Positions 1 to 7,080 are shown, numbered from the stretch's first letter. The stretch: DNA of 7,135 bases from Candidatus Aerophobota bacterium (GCA_003648845.1 QMQA01000060.1:1-7135); one strand, 5' to 3'. Translations and numbers: made by a program. The notes: generated from the letters alone by a model not told the origin.

Positions 1-3
1 GGA

Positions 4-927
4 TTAACGAGATGCAGGAGAGGAAGATACCTGTTTTAAGCTAAGCATTCCGATCTTGTAACGGGCAATAACTATGAGCTTGGGATCGGTTTTCATCTCT
101 GATACGATACTGAACTCTGCAATCGCCTGGGCTATTTTGTCTTGAGCTTCATAGGCATTTCCCAGCAGAAAATGAGTCTCAGCACTCGCAGGATTTAGTT
201 TGAGAGCTTGTTTGGCATCTTCTTCTGCTGCACTAAACTTTCCCAGCTTCATCCAGATAGTTCCTCGCTCTAAGTGGAAATCGTATGAGGATGTATATCT
301 TTTTTTTGCTTCTCTGAAGTATTTTTTTGCCCTCTCATCTTCACCTAAGAATTGATAAATAACTCCCACCATCAGATAGGCATAGGGCTTCTCAGGATTA
401 AGGTAGGTAGCCTTCTGGTAAGTTTGAAGGGCGGGATTTATTTTTCCTTTCTGCAGGAGTCTTTCTCCTTCCTGGATGCAGGTAGTGTAAGGATCAGGCT
501 TGGGAATGGCATAGACAAAAATGAAATAGAGGCATGTTACGAAAGAGACTCCTATTACTGTTCGTTTTATCCATTTGTTAATTAGCTGCTTTTTTTTATT
601 TCTTATAATTTGATCAAGATACCACCACCAGTTACAAGGGGGTATTTTTTGTTTAACGCGGTAAGTAGCAGGATCAATGCAATCTTTTAATTTTTTCCAT
701 ACAGTTTGGGGTTCATCTTTTATTATATGATCCAGAGTATCCAGTTTTGATTTTTCTACGGAAAGGTCTGCTCCTTTTTCTTCCAGTTTGTGCATCAAGT
801 TATTTATTTTGTCTCTTAAAATGAGAACCTGCACAATTTTATCCCCCAGCTCACCCAGGTTCATGAGATATTTTTTATACTCTTCTATCCATTCTCTTAG
901 CTCATTTAGAGTGCCTTGCCTTTTCAT
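4..927 (-). CDS. Membrane-anchored tetratricopeptide repeat (TPR) protein
   Basis: The 307-residue protein has three parts. The N-terminal part (about 1-120) is charged and helical, with a probable coiled coil around residues 25-70. A single hydrophobic segment follows at about 122-141, preceded by a lysine/arginine-rich stretch (KKKQLINKWIKR, 111-122), so the positive-inside rule puts the N-terminus in the cytoplasm. The C-terminal part (about 145-285) is a run of TPR-like helical pairs with typical spacing: 'KGKINPALQTYQKATYLNP', 'LGEDERAKKYFREAKK', 'LGKFSAAEEDAKQALKLNP' and 'QDKIAQAIAEF'. This domain would face outward and serve as a protein-binding scaffold; no catalytic motif is seen. 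The ATG lies 12 bases after the flavodoxin-like gene and has no recognisable Shine-Dalgarno sequence, so translation may be coupled to the gene before it. The stop codon (TAA) sits 4 bases from the window edge, so any terminator or further operon member lies outside. The precise role is unknown; a link to the iron-sulfur fusion protein rests on gene order only. Confidence 0.85.
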   Translation of the reverse strand: MKRQGTLNELREWIEEYKKYLMNLGELGDKIVQVLILRDKINNLMHKLEEKGADLSVEKSKLDTLDHIIKDEPQTVWKKLKDCIDPATYRVKQKIPPCNWWWYLDQIIRNKKKQLINKWIKRTVIGVSFVTCLYFIFVYAIPKPDPYTTCIQEGERLLQKGKINPALQTYQKATYLNPEKPYAYLMVGVIYQFLGEDERAKKYFREAKKRYTSSYDFHLERGTIWMKLGKFSAAEEDAKQALKLNPASAETHFLLGNAYEAQDKIAQAIAEFSIVSEMKTDPKLIVIARYKIGMLSLKQVSSSPASR

Positions 928-939
928 TTTGGTTAAAAA

Positions 940-1350
940 TTATTTTTTCCCCAATTTTTCAGCAAAAGCTTTTGCTTCAGATTCTTTTTTTATGCTTCTA
1001 AAATCTATAACTATAGAACCTTTTTGTTCAAGCCGACGCATTATTTGTTTCATCGCTTTACCCGTCCCTATAGCTTTGGGATAGACGAATACCGCGGATT
1101 TTTTTCCCTGCAGCCCTGTACATTTTTTAATAAATCCATCCAGCTTTTCCGAAAACCTCCCTCCCCATAATCCCTCTACAGGACTGCCCACAAATACAAG
1201 GTCATAGGGAAAAAGACTTGGGGCTCTTGTAGACTCTTCTACTTTGATTTTTTTTACCCTGTGACCTTTGCTCTGAAGAGTGGCAAATATCATCTCAGCA
1301 ATCTTATCAAATTTCCTGAATTTACTGGAGTAAATTAGTATTGCTTTCAA
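940..1350 (-). CDS. Small flavodoxin-fold protein with degenerate FMN loop
   Basis: The 136-residue protein has the short flavodoxin layout: a first beta strand and loop (AILIYSSKFRKFDKIAEMI, 3-21), a middle strand and loop (DLVFVGSPVEGLWGGRFSEK, 50-69), and a later strand (SAVFVYPKAIGTGKAM, 85-100). Flavodoxins carry one-electron traffic on FMN in the cytoplasm. The usual phosphate loop (S/T-x-T-G-x-T) is replaced here by SSKFRKF at 8-14, without the expected glycine and threonines, so FMN binding is uncertain. The start codon is TTG. It is supported by a strong AAGGAGG ribosome binding site 5 bases upstream, and no ATG is near. The gene begins 26 bases after the activase-fusion stop and ends 12 bases before the TPR gene, which implies cotranscription. 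Flavodoxins or ferredoxins are the known reductants of 2-hydroxyacyl-CoA dehydratase activators, so an electron-donor role for its neighbour is attractive but inferred. It could instead be a non-redox flavodoxin-like domain. Confidence 0.85.
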   Translation of the reverse strand: MKAILIYSSKFRKFDKIAEMIFATLQSKGHRVKKIKVEESTRAPSLFPYDLVFVGSPVEGLWGGRFSEKLDGFIKKCTGLQGKKSAVFVYPKAIGTGKAMKQIMRRLEQKGSIVIDFRSIKKESEAKAFAEKLGKK

Positions 1351-1355
1351 TTTTT

Positions 1356-1362
1356 CCTCCTT
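1356..1362 (-). promoter_or_regulatory. Ribosome binding site deciding a TTG start
   Basis: On the minus strand AAGGAGG is followed by AAAAA and then TTG (1348-1350). This full-consensus Shine-Dalgarno sequence at 5-base spacing fixes the flavodoxin-like gene at a TTG codon. It lies in the 26-base gap after the activase-fusion stop. Confidence 0.85.
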
Positions 1363-1376
1363 GAATTAACCGGGGG

Positions 1377-4300
1377 TTATCTGTACGAAAAGTAAATTTT
1401 TCCTTTTCCTTTTTTTTGATGGTAAGCCTCTACCTGAGCTACAAAAGTCCTTATTTTATTTAAGTAATTGGCCTGGCGGGACCCATCATAGGATAGGGAT
1501 AATATGGGAAATTCAGGGAAATCTCTTTCTATCTGGATTGTTATGGCTGCGGTGAGATTACCGGGCATGCATGTAAAGGGCATTACATTGACAACCCCAT
1601 CTCTTCCTCTTTCGATGGAACTTAAAGTTTTTCCAACAGAAAGGATAGCTTCTCCTCTTAAAGAGCGGTGCAGATATCTTTCCCCCAGCTCCAGTATATG
1701 TTCAATCTCAGGTTCTTCAAATCCTTCTATAAGTTCTTTAAAAGGTTCCTCAAGACGCCTGTCTATAAATTCCTGATAAAAGTTTCTTATCCTGTTTTTT
1801 AGAAATTCCAGGAATTTTCCTTCCTTTAAACTGCTTTCTTTGTGCATTTCGTTGGTATACAGAAACCATTCTCTCATTGACGCAAGTTCCACTTTTAAGC
1901 CGAGTTTTTCCAGTTCATCTATAATGAAGAGATTACTATAAGGGTTATGCCTGACATATATCTCACCCACAACTGTAACAACAGGTTTATCATTATCTAT
2001 CCTTTGTATCTGCTTAAATCTTTGAGCTGCCTTTCTCATTATGGGCAAAAGTGGTTTATCCTCTCTTATAGCTTCACGTATCTTATCCCGGTATTCTTCA
2101 TAAACTCTGTTGGTTTCACCTTTGTTCTTCTCATCAGGACGGATTATTCGCTGTACCTTTCGAAGAATGTCAATAGCTACAATTCCGTTCCAGGCAAGTT
2201 TGGTAAACCTGACACCGTAACCAAAATAGCTGTTTTCAGAGCTAAGAGAGATAATGGGAATATTAGGATAGCCCAATCTTTTTAGAAGTTGCTCCTGAAA
2301 TTTTTTATACTGTCCAAATCTGCAGGGCCCTTGAGCTGTTCCCATAAAGAAAGCTACTTTTTCAGGGTCAAAATCTTTTCTCTTTATTATTTTCAGCATA
2401 TCTCCTGATGTTAAAATACTGGGGTAGCATTCTCTTCCTGTTGTATATTTCTGTCCTTCCCTGACTGACTCGTCATCACTTACTGGCATTACCTCGGCCT
2501 TTTGTCCCAGAGCTTCAAAGGCGGCCTCCAGGGCATAAGAATGGTCATCCATATAAGGTATGTAAATCACCCTCTCGTTCCTTGAAGAAGGTAGACCGGC
2601 GCTATATATCACTTTCTTTTTCTGAAAAGGCCTTCCCTGGATACTGTCCAGAAAAGCTTCTAATCTTGTTATTATTCCTGCCTCTGCTGAATGTTCGTCT
2701 ATCTGGAGTTCCAGGAAAGGTCTATCCATCTCTTCCTCAAAAAATTTAGCTACAAAGGAATCTGGCCCGCATCCAAAATTGGTTATGTATATAGGGTAAA
2801 GATTGGTGGTTTTTTTAATGTAGCGGGCGGCAGCAAGAATTCTCTGCCCGTAATTCCAGTACATATGGGGGTAATCTTCAGCTATAATGCTGGGGTCAAG
2901 ATTAAGAAAATCCATAGGGATAGCCAGCATCCCCAATTTTGCCATCTTGTCGGCAATGTCCATATTTAATCCCGGGTCGCATCCGTTATAGGGACGAGAA
3001 ATTATAACAAATGCCCTTTTATTTCCCAGTCCCTTTATTACAGATTCTCCTTTTTCTCGAAGAGCCTGGTAAAATTTACTCTGGACTTTTCTGGCCACCT
3101 TTATGGCTTTGTTGATTTTTGCTGTATCATTTAAAAGTGCCTTTCCCACCTCCTTTAAAGCTTTATCGATACCTTCTCTCATGGAAATTTTTGGTTGCAG
3201 AATACAGACTGAATATTTTTCAAGTGGAAGGGTAGAGTTTATAAAATAAGGCAAACCCTGTGACCAGGGGCAATTATAAGTTTTGCTAAGACGGGGGTCA
3301 GTTTGAGGAAAATCAATAATGCTGGGCAGAAAAAGGTAATCTACCCCTTTTTCCAAGAGATCCATTACATGACCGTGAGCTACCTTAACAGGAAAGCAAA
3401 CCTCAGCACCTGCCAGTTCTATCCCCCTGTGAATTATTCTGTCATTAGTTCTGGAGGAGAGAACTACCTCAAATCCAAGTTCGGTAAAAAAACTCTCCCA
3501 CAGAGGGGAAAGTTCAAATGTATGCAAAGCTCTCGGTATTCCAATTTTTCTGTCTTTCCGTTGAGATGAGTACCTGGCAAAAAGCAGTCTCTCTCTTTCT
3601 TTGAAAAAGTTTGGCATCTTCCTTTCTTTTTTTTCTCCTTCCTTGCCACTGTATTTATCACATCTATCACCGTAAGTGAGAGGTTTTTCTTCTCCCTCAA
3701 TCAGGACACGATTAACCTTACAGTGATTCGGGCAATCCTGGCATTCAAAAGAATCTATCCTGTACTTAACCTCAGTTAAACCAAAACCTTTAAATCTGGT
3801 TTGGCCTTTAACCTCTTCCTTGGCCAGAATAGCTGCTCCTATTGCTCCCAGAACTTCATTATGAGGAGGAACTGTTACCTTTTTACCCAATATTTTCTCA
3901 AAAGCTGCAACAACTGACCTGTTGCAGGCAGTTCCTCCCTGAAAGAAGATCTTATCTCCTATTTTTCTGTTCTCTACCACTTTGTTAAGGTAATTGTAAG
4001 CTACAGAATAGGCAAGACCTGCAACAAGATCAGGGATGGGAACTCCTCTCTGGAGGTGCTCAAAAAGAGCTGATTCCATAAAGACTGTACATCTATCTCC
4101 AAGATCAGCTGGATTTTCAGCAGTAAAAGCGATATTTTCAAATTCTTTTTTTATGTTTATCTTTAACTCATCAGCCTGTTCCTCCAGGAATGATCCTGTT
4201 CCTGCAGCACAAGCCTTATTCATGGTAAAATCAACTATTACTCCTCTATCCAGACTGATGTATTTTGAATCTTGACCGCCAATTTCAAATATGGTGTCAA

Positions 4301-5522
4301 CTTCGGGATCTATATTAAGGGCACCCTTAGCCTGGGCAGTTATTTCATTTTTAATGACGTCGGCTCCTATAAAGGCACCTATCATGTACCTTCCTGAACC
4401 AGTAACTCCAACCCCTCTTATTTTTACTTTTTCCCCTACTTTTTCCTTGACCTCTCTCAGTCCATCTTGAACAGCTTTTATAGGTTTTCCTGCAGTAGGA
4501 AGGTAACTTTTGGCAATGAGCTGATTATTACTATCTATAATAGCTACATTTGTGCTGACCGAACCCACATCAACTCCCAGGTAAGCATCTACAGGTTCCT
4601 CATCTTTAAGAAATACATAGTTTTCTTGTTCTCGAGAAAGCTTTTTATCTTCAAAATCAAAAGAAAGTTTTGGTAAAGCTCCTTTTTCTTCTTTTATCCT
4701 GATAGAGGTTTTTAATTTATCCGGGTTAAAATTATTAACTTCTCTTTTTTCCCTCAGCAAAAGAGCTGCCCCCAGTGCTCCCAGGGAGAAAAAATGGGGC
4801 AGGATTATAATATCCTCGCGTTGCAAAACTTTCCTGAAAGCTACAAGCATTGCTTTATTAGCAGCAACTCCTCCTTGAAAGGAAATCGGTCCTTTAAAGT
4901 TTTTTCCTCGGGCAATATTGCTACGGTAACTTCTAACCAGAGCTTCACAGAGACCCATGGTTATATCTCTCATGGGAGTGGCTTTTTGCTGGAGATGGAT
5001 CATATCAGATTTGGCAAATACAGCACATCTCCCAGCAAGGCGGGCAGGATTGGTGGATTTCAGCGCTTCTTTAGCAAATTCCTCTTCAATGTCAAGTTCA
5101 AGCCTTTTGGCTTGCTGATCCAAAAATGACCCTGTACCTGAGGCACAACTGGAGTTCATTCCGAAATCTATTACCTCTCCTTGATTATTTAGAGAGATAA
5201 ATTTGGCATCCATACCCCCTATGTCAATTATGGTTCTTATGGAAGGGTCAATATGGTGGGTTCCTTTTGCCTGGGCAATTACCTCTTCAAAATAGGGAAC
5301 TTCCCACTCTTTGCTTAAAAGTTCACCATTTGATCCGGTTATTGCTACTGAGTTAAAGGGATAGGTTGGATATATTTTTTTTAGAATCTCTCTTGCCTTT
5401 TCCAGGGGCTGTCCGTTATGACGAGTGTATTCTTGCTCGTAAATAATTTTACCTTCTTGGTTTATAATCACCATATTTACAGAGATTGACCCCAGGTCTA
5501 ACCCTGCAATATATCTATCCAT
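1377..5522 (-). CDS. Giant fused 2-hydroxyacyl-CoA dehydratase activase / HgdB-DUF2229-type iron-sulfur protein
   Basis: This 1381-residue cytoplasmic protein combines modules that normally occur as separate subunits. Activase module 1 (about 5-255) has ASKHA motifs GLDLGS (7-12), DIGGMDAK (100-107), FQGGVAANK (215-223) and LGALGAALL (247-255), with C126 (in CASGTG) and C166 (in GRCAVF). Module 2 (about 314-568) repeats them: GVDVGS (316-321), EIGGQDSK (413-420), CAAGTG (C438), DRCTVF (C478), FQGGTACNR (527-535) and LGAIGAAIL (558-566). A linker carries C594-x2-C597-x3-C601-x19-C621. The C-terminal half is DUF2229/HgdB-like and internally duplicated: about 657-961 (C709, C751, C918; TRLEAF at 952-957) and about 984-1365 (C1032, C1067, C1318). 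In the family, the activator uses ATP hydrolysis to push a low-potential electron into a partner iron-sulfur cluster; here donor and acceptor are one chain. The start is supported by GAGGG 6 bases upstream of the ATG, and the glycine-rich ATPase motif begins at residue 7. The gene has its own strong promoter and probably leads a three-gene operon. The reaction catalysed is unknown: a CoA-ester dehydratase, a double-cubane-type reductase or a maturation factor are all possible. Confidence 0.95.
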   Translation of the reverse strand: MDRYIAGLDLGSISVNMVIINQEGKIIYEQEYTRHNGQPLEKAREILKKIYPTYPFNSVAITGSNGELLSKEWEVPYFEEVIAQAKGTHHIDPSIRTIIDIGGMDAKFISLNNQGEVIDFGMNSSCASGTGSFLDQQAKRLELDIEEEFAKEALKSTNPARLAGRCAVFAKSDMIHLQQKATPMRDITMGLCEALVRSYRSNIARGKNFKGPISFQGGVAANKAMLVAFRKVLQREDIIILPHFFSLGALGAALLLREKREVNNFNPDKLKTSIRIKEEKGALPKLSFDFEDKKLSREQENYVFLKDEEPVDAYLGVDVGSVSTNVAIIDSNNQLIAKSYLPTAGKPIKAVQDGLREVKEKVGEKVKIRGVGVTGSGRYMIGAFIGADVIKNEITAQAKGALNIDPEVDTIFEIGGQDSKYISLDRGVIVDFTMNKACAAGTGSFLEEQADELKINIKKEFENIAFTAENPADLGDRCTVFMESALFEHLQRGVPIPDLVAGLAYSVAYNYLNKVVENRKIGDKIFFQGGTACNRSVVAAFEKILGKKVTVPPHNEVLGAIGAAILAKEEVKGQTRFKGFGLTEVKYRIDSFECQDCPNHCKVNRVLIEGEEKPLTYGDRCDKYSGKEGEKKERKMPNFFKERERLLFARYSSQRKDRKIGIPRALHTFELSPLWESFFTELGFEVVLSSRTNDRIIHRGIELAGAEVCFPVKVAHGHVMDLLEKGVDYLFLPSIIDFPQTDPRLSKTYNCPWSQGLPYFINSTLPLEKYSVCILQPKISMREGIDKALKEVGKALLNDTAKINKAIKVARKVQSKFYQALREKGESVIKGLGNKRAFVIISRPYNGCDPGLNMDIADKMAKLGMLAIPMDFLNLDPSIIAEDYPHMYWNYGQRILAAARYIKKTTNLYPIYITNFGCGPDSFVAKFFEEEMDRPFLELQIDEHSAEAGIITRLEAFLDSIQGRPFQKKKVIYSAGLPSSRNERVIYIPYMDDHSYALEAAFEALGQKAEVMPVSDDESVREGQKYTTGRECYPSILTSGDMLKIIKRKDFDPEKVAFFMGTAQGPCRFGQYKKFQEQLLKRLGYPNIPIISLSSENSYFGYGVRFTKLAWNGIVAIDILRKVQRIIRPDEKNKGETNRVYEEYRDKIREAIREDKPLLPIMRKAAQRFKQIQRIDNDKPVVTVVGEIYVRHNPYSNLFIIDELEKLGLKVELASMREWFLYTNEMHKESSLKEGKFLEFLKNRIRNFYQEFIDRRLEEPFKELIEGFEEPEIEHILELGERYLHRSLRGEAILSVGKTLSSIERGRDGVVNVMPFTCMPGNLTAAITIQIERDFPEFPILSLSYDGSRQANYLNKIRTFVAQVEAYHQKKGKGKIYFSYR

Positions 5523-5528
5523 CTCTTA

Positions 5529-5533
5529 CCCTC
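5529..5533 (-). promoter_or_regulatory. Ribosome binding site of the activase fusion gene
   Basis: GAGGG on the minus strand lies 6 bases before the ATG at 5520-5522. This supports the assigned start, which gives the N-terminus MDRYIAGLDLGS typical of an ASKHA ATPase first strand. Confidence 0.75.
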
Positions 5534-5556
5534 TTGTTACAGGTTAATTTTCTGGG

Positions 5557-5584
5557 ATTATAGCATAAAGAAGGGCTCTGTCAA
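5557..5584 (-). promoter_or_regulatory. Consensus sigma-70 promoter with extended -10
   Basis: On the minus strand the -35 box TTGACA (5579-5584) is a perfect consensus match. It is followed by a 16-base spacer and a perfect -10 box TATAAT (5557-5562). The spacer ends in TGC, giving the extended -10 motif TGnTATAAT. Transcription should start near 5550 and leave a leader of about 28 bases before the activase-fusion ATG, too short for a riboswitch. Such a strong match suggests the fusion gene and the two genes after it are well expressed or tightly repressed, and are not dependent on readthrough from mgtE. Confidence 0.85.
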
Positions 5585-5586
5585 CC

Positions 5587-5615
5587 GCAAATAAAGAAGC
5601 TTTCTTAAGATTTGC
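5587..5615 (-). repeat. Inverted repeat abutting the -35 box
   Basis: Outer arms GCAAAT (5587-5592) and ATTTGC (5610-5615) enclose inner arms AAGAA (5594-5598) and TTCTT (5602-5606) with a 3-base loop. One unpaired base on one side and three on the other separate the two stems. The repeat ends 2 bases from the -35 hexamer. Neither strand has a T-run directly after it, so it is not a typical intrinsic terminator. A regulator-binding site upstream of the promoter is possible, as is a weak hairpin at the end of the mgtE transcript. Confidence 0.5.
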
Positions 5616-5648
5616 ATCCGACAAAAATGATAAAAGGTGAGGAAAAAA

Positions 5649-7010
5649 CTAAAGTTTTAGAAAAAAAATAGATATACTGAAATAAATAATAAGGGAAAAA
5701 ATATCAAGGATGGTAGTGATTAAAGGACCGGAGACAACGGCAGGATCAAGTTTTAATCTTTTGCAAATAAGGGGAAGAAGTGAACCCACGGAGGTGGCAA
5801 TTATAATTGTTATAAGCATACTAAAGGCAACACAAATTCCCAGAAGGGAGCTTTTCTGGAGTAAAAGAGCCCTTAAAAGAACCAGTGCCCCTAAGGGAAT
5901 ACCAAGAAGGCCTCCTATTAAAATTTCTCTTTTCACTACTGCCCATATATTTTTTATTTTTACCTCTCCTATTGCTAACCCTCTTACTACGGCCATAGCT
6001 GCCTGAGTTCCCGCATTACCCGCGGTATCCATCAGGACAGGTATATAGAAAGCCAGGGCCACAACGCTTTCCAGGGCAAATGAAAAACGTTGCATTACTA
6101 TTCCGGAAAAAAACCCGGTAATACCGAGAATAATTAGCCAGGTCAATCTATTTCTGGCAATAATTGCGGGTCGCATCTTCATATATTCCTCTGTATGCTC
6201 ACCTGCTGCCCCAAACTTATACATATCTTCTGTGTTTTCCTCTCTTATAACGTCAATAACATCATCTACGGTAATTATACCTTTCATTTTTCCAGCTTCA
6301 TCAACCACCGGCAGGGCTAAAAGATCATAATTAGCTATTTCTTTTGCCACCTCTTCCTGATCCATGTTAACAGGCAAGGCAATGGGATTTTTGTGCATCA
6401 GTTTGCTCACTTTCTCTTCAGGATTTGCCAGAATAAGCTCTTTTAGAGAAAGAACTCCAACCAGTTTATCCTCCCTATCAAGCACATAGATGTAGTATAC
6501 CATTTCCAGATCCTTTGCGATTTTCCTGAGTATTTGAAATGCCTGCTCCACGGTCATATCCTCTCTTATACTGGCAAATTCTGTGGTCATTCTTCCTCCG
6601 GCACTGGTGGATGGATACCTCATCAACTCCTCTACATCTTGTGCCTCCTCTTTAGCCATTATAGAGAGAAATCGGTTAACTGTTTCCGGAGGAAGTTCTT
6701 CAAAAAGGTCCGCCCTTTCATCTGGGGCAAGCTCGTTTAAAAGTCTACCCTTTCTTGCATCATCAATTGTTCCCAGAATCTCTATTTGTTCCTTTTCATC
6801 AAGTTTTTCAAATACATCGGCGGCAAAATCAATATCCCATAAGGAAAAAAGATACACTTTTTCTTTTAAAGGAAATTCTCTTAAAACCTGTGCTACCTCT
6901 ACAGGTTCGTAATCTTTAAAAATTTCTTTTAACTCTTCTCTGTTTTTTTGCGCAAGAAGTTCCTTTATTTCAGGCAAAATCAGATATATTCTTGAATATG
7001 TCTTTTCCAT
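5649..7010 (-). CDS. mgtE: MgtE-family magnesium transporter/channel
   Basis: The 453-residue protein has the full MgtE layout and normal length. A cytoplasmic helical MgtE N domain covers about 20-125, including the acidic stretch ELAPDERADLFEELPPE at 93-109. Two CBS domains follow (about 130-192 and 200-256), then a connecting helix (about 258-282) and five predicted membrane helices from about 287 to 451. Family signature motifs are present: PVLMDTAGNAGTQ (324-336), LDPAVVSGPL (421-430) and TTILD (432-436). D436 corresponds to the conserved pore aspartate of the last helix in the Thermus thermophilus protein. In characterised members the N and CBS domains sense cytosolic Mg2+ and close the pore when it is high. 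The ATG has a moderate GGAAAG Shine-Dalgarno 6 bases upstream. The gene lies 126 bases before the activase fusion, which has its own promoter, so the two are probably separate units with no evident functional link. No M-box leader is seen. Selectivity (Mg2+ versus Co2+ and other cations) cannot be read from sequence. Confidence 0.96.
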   Translation of the reverse strand: MEKTYSRIYLILPEIKELLAQKNREELKEIFKDYEPVEVAQVLREFPLKEKVYLFSLWDIDFAADVFEKLDEKEQIEILGTIDDARKGRLLNELAPDERADLFEELPPETVNRFLSIMAKEEAQDVEELMRYPSTSAGGRMTTEFASIREDMTVEQAFQILRKIAKDLEMVYYIYVLDREDKLVGVLSLKELILANPEEKVSKLMHKNPIALPVNMDQEEVAKEIANYDLLALPVVDEAGKMKGIITVDDVIDVIREENTEDMYKFGAAGEHTEEYMKMRPAIIARNRLTWLIILGITGFFSGIVMQRFSFALESVVALAFYIPVLMDTAGNAGTQAAMAVVRGLAIGEVKIKNIWAVVKREILIGGLLGIPLGALVLLRALLLQKSSLLGICVAFSMLITIIIATSVGSLLPLICKRLKLDPAVVSGPLITTILDIFSLIIYFSISIFFLKL

Positions 7011-7016
7011 TTTTTA

Positions 7017-7022
7017 CTTTCC
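7017..7022 (-). promoter_or_regulatory. Ribosome binding site of mgtE
   Basis: GGAAAG on the minus strand sits 6 bases before the ATG at 7008-7010. It is a moderate Shine-Dalgarno match that supports the start used. Confidence 0.5.
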
Positions 7023-7043
7023 AAGGTTTAGAGATACACCCTT

Positions 7044-7072
7044 TTTATAAACGAGAATTCCTCAGGCAGGAA
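7044..7072 (-). promoter_or_regulatory. Weak candidate promoter of mgtE
   Basis: A TATAAA box (7044-7049, minus strand) is a five-of-six match to the -10 consensus and would start transcription near 7037, about 27 bases before the ATG. The hexamer 17 bases upstream (TTCCTG) is a poor -35 match, so this is only the best candidate in the short leader. The true promoter may lie beyond the window. Confidence 0.25.
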
Positions 7073-7080
7073 AAAGCTAA

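Noticed and set aside
1563..1574. Overlapping GCATGC/ATGCAT short palindrome
   Set aside because: It falls inside the codons for the conserved FTCMPGN motif, so protein constraint explains it.
1504..1776. Plus-strand open frame of 90 codons, and similar plus-strand frames across the window
   Set aside because: They lie wholly inside the minus-strand genes, have low-complexity or nonsensical translations and no ribosome binding sites; they are antisense shadows of real coding sequence.
3464..3700. Minus-strand open frame of 78 codons inside the activase fusion
   Set aside because: It is an out-of-frame reading of the linker and start of the HgdB-like half, with no family resemblance; the main frame carries clear conserved motifs through this stretch.
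3819..5510. Frameshift or gene-fusion assembly artefact explaining the two activase copies
   Set aside because: The two copies are strongly diverged, joined by a plausible linker in one uninterrupted frame, and the same architecture fits known large family members, so an assembly duplication is unlikely.
5641..5665. Intrinsic terminator at the end of mgtE (CTAAA/TTTAG followed by six T)
   Set aside because: The stem is only five A/T-rich pairs with a 2-base loop and overlaps the stop codon; it is too weak to call, so readthrough into the next gene cannot be excluded.
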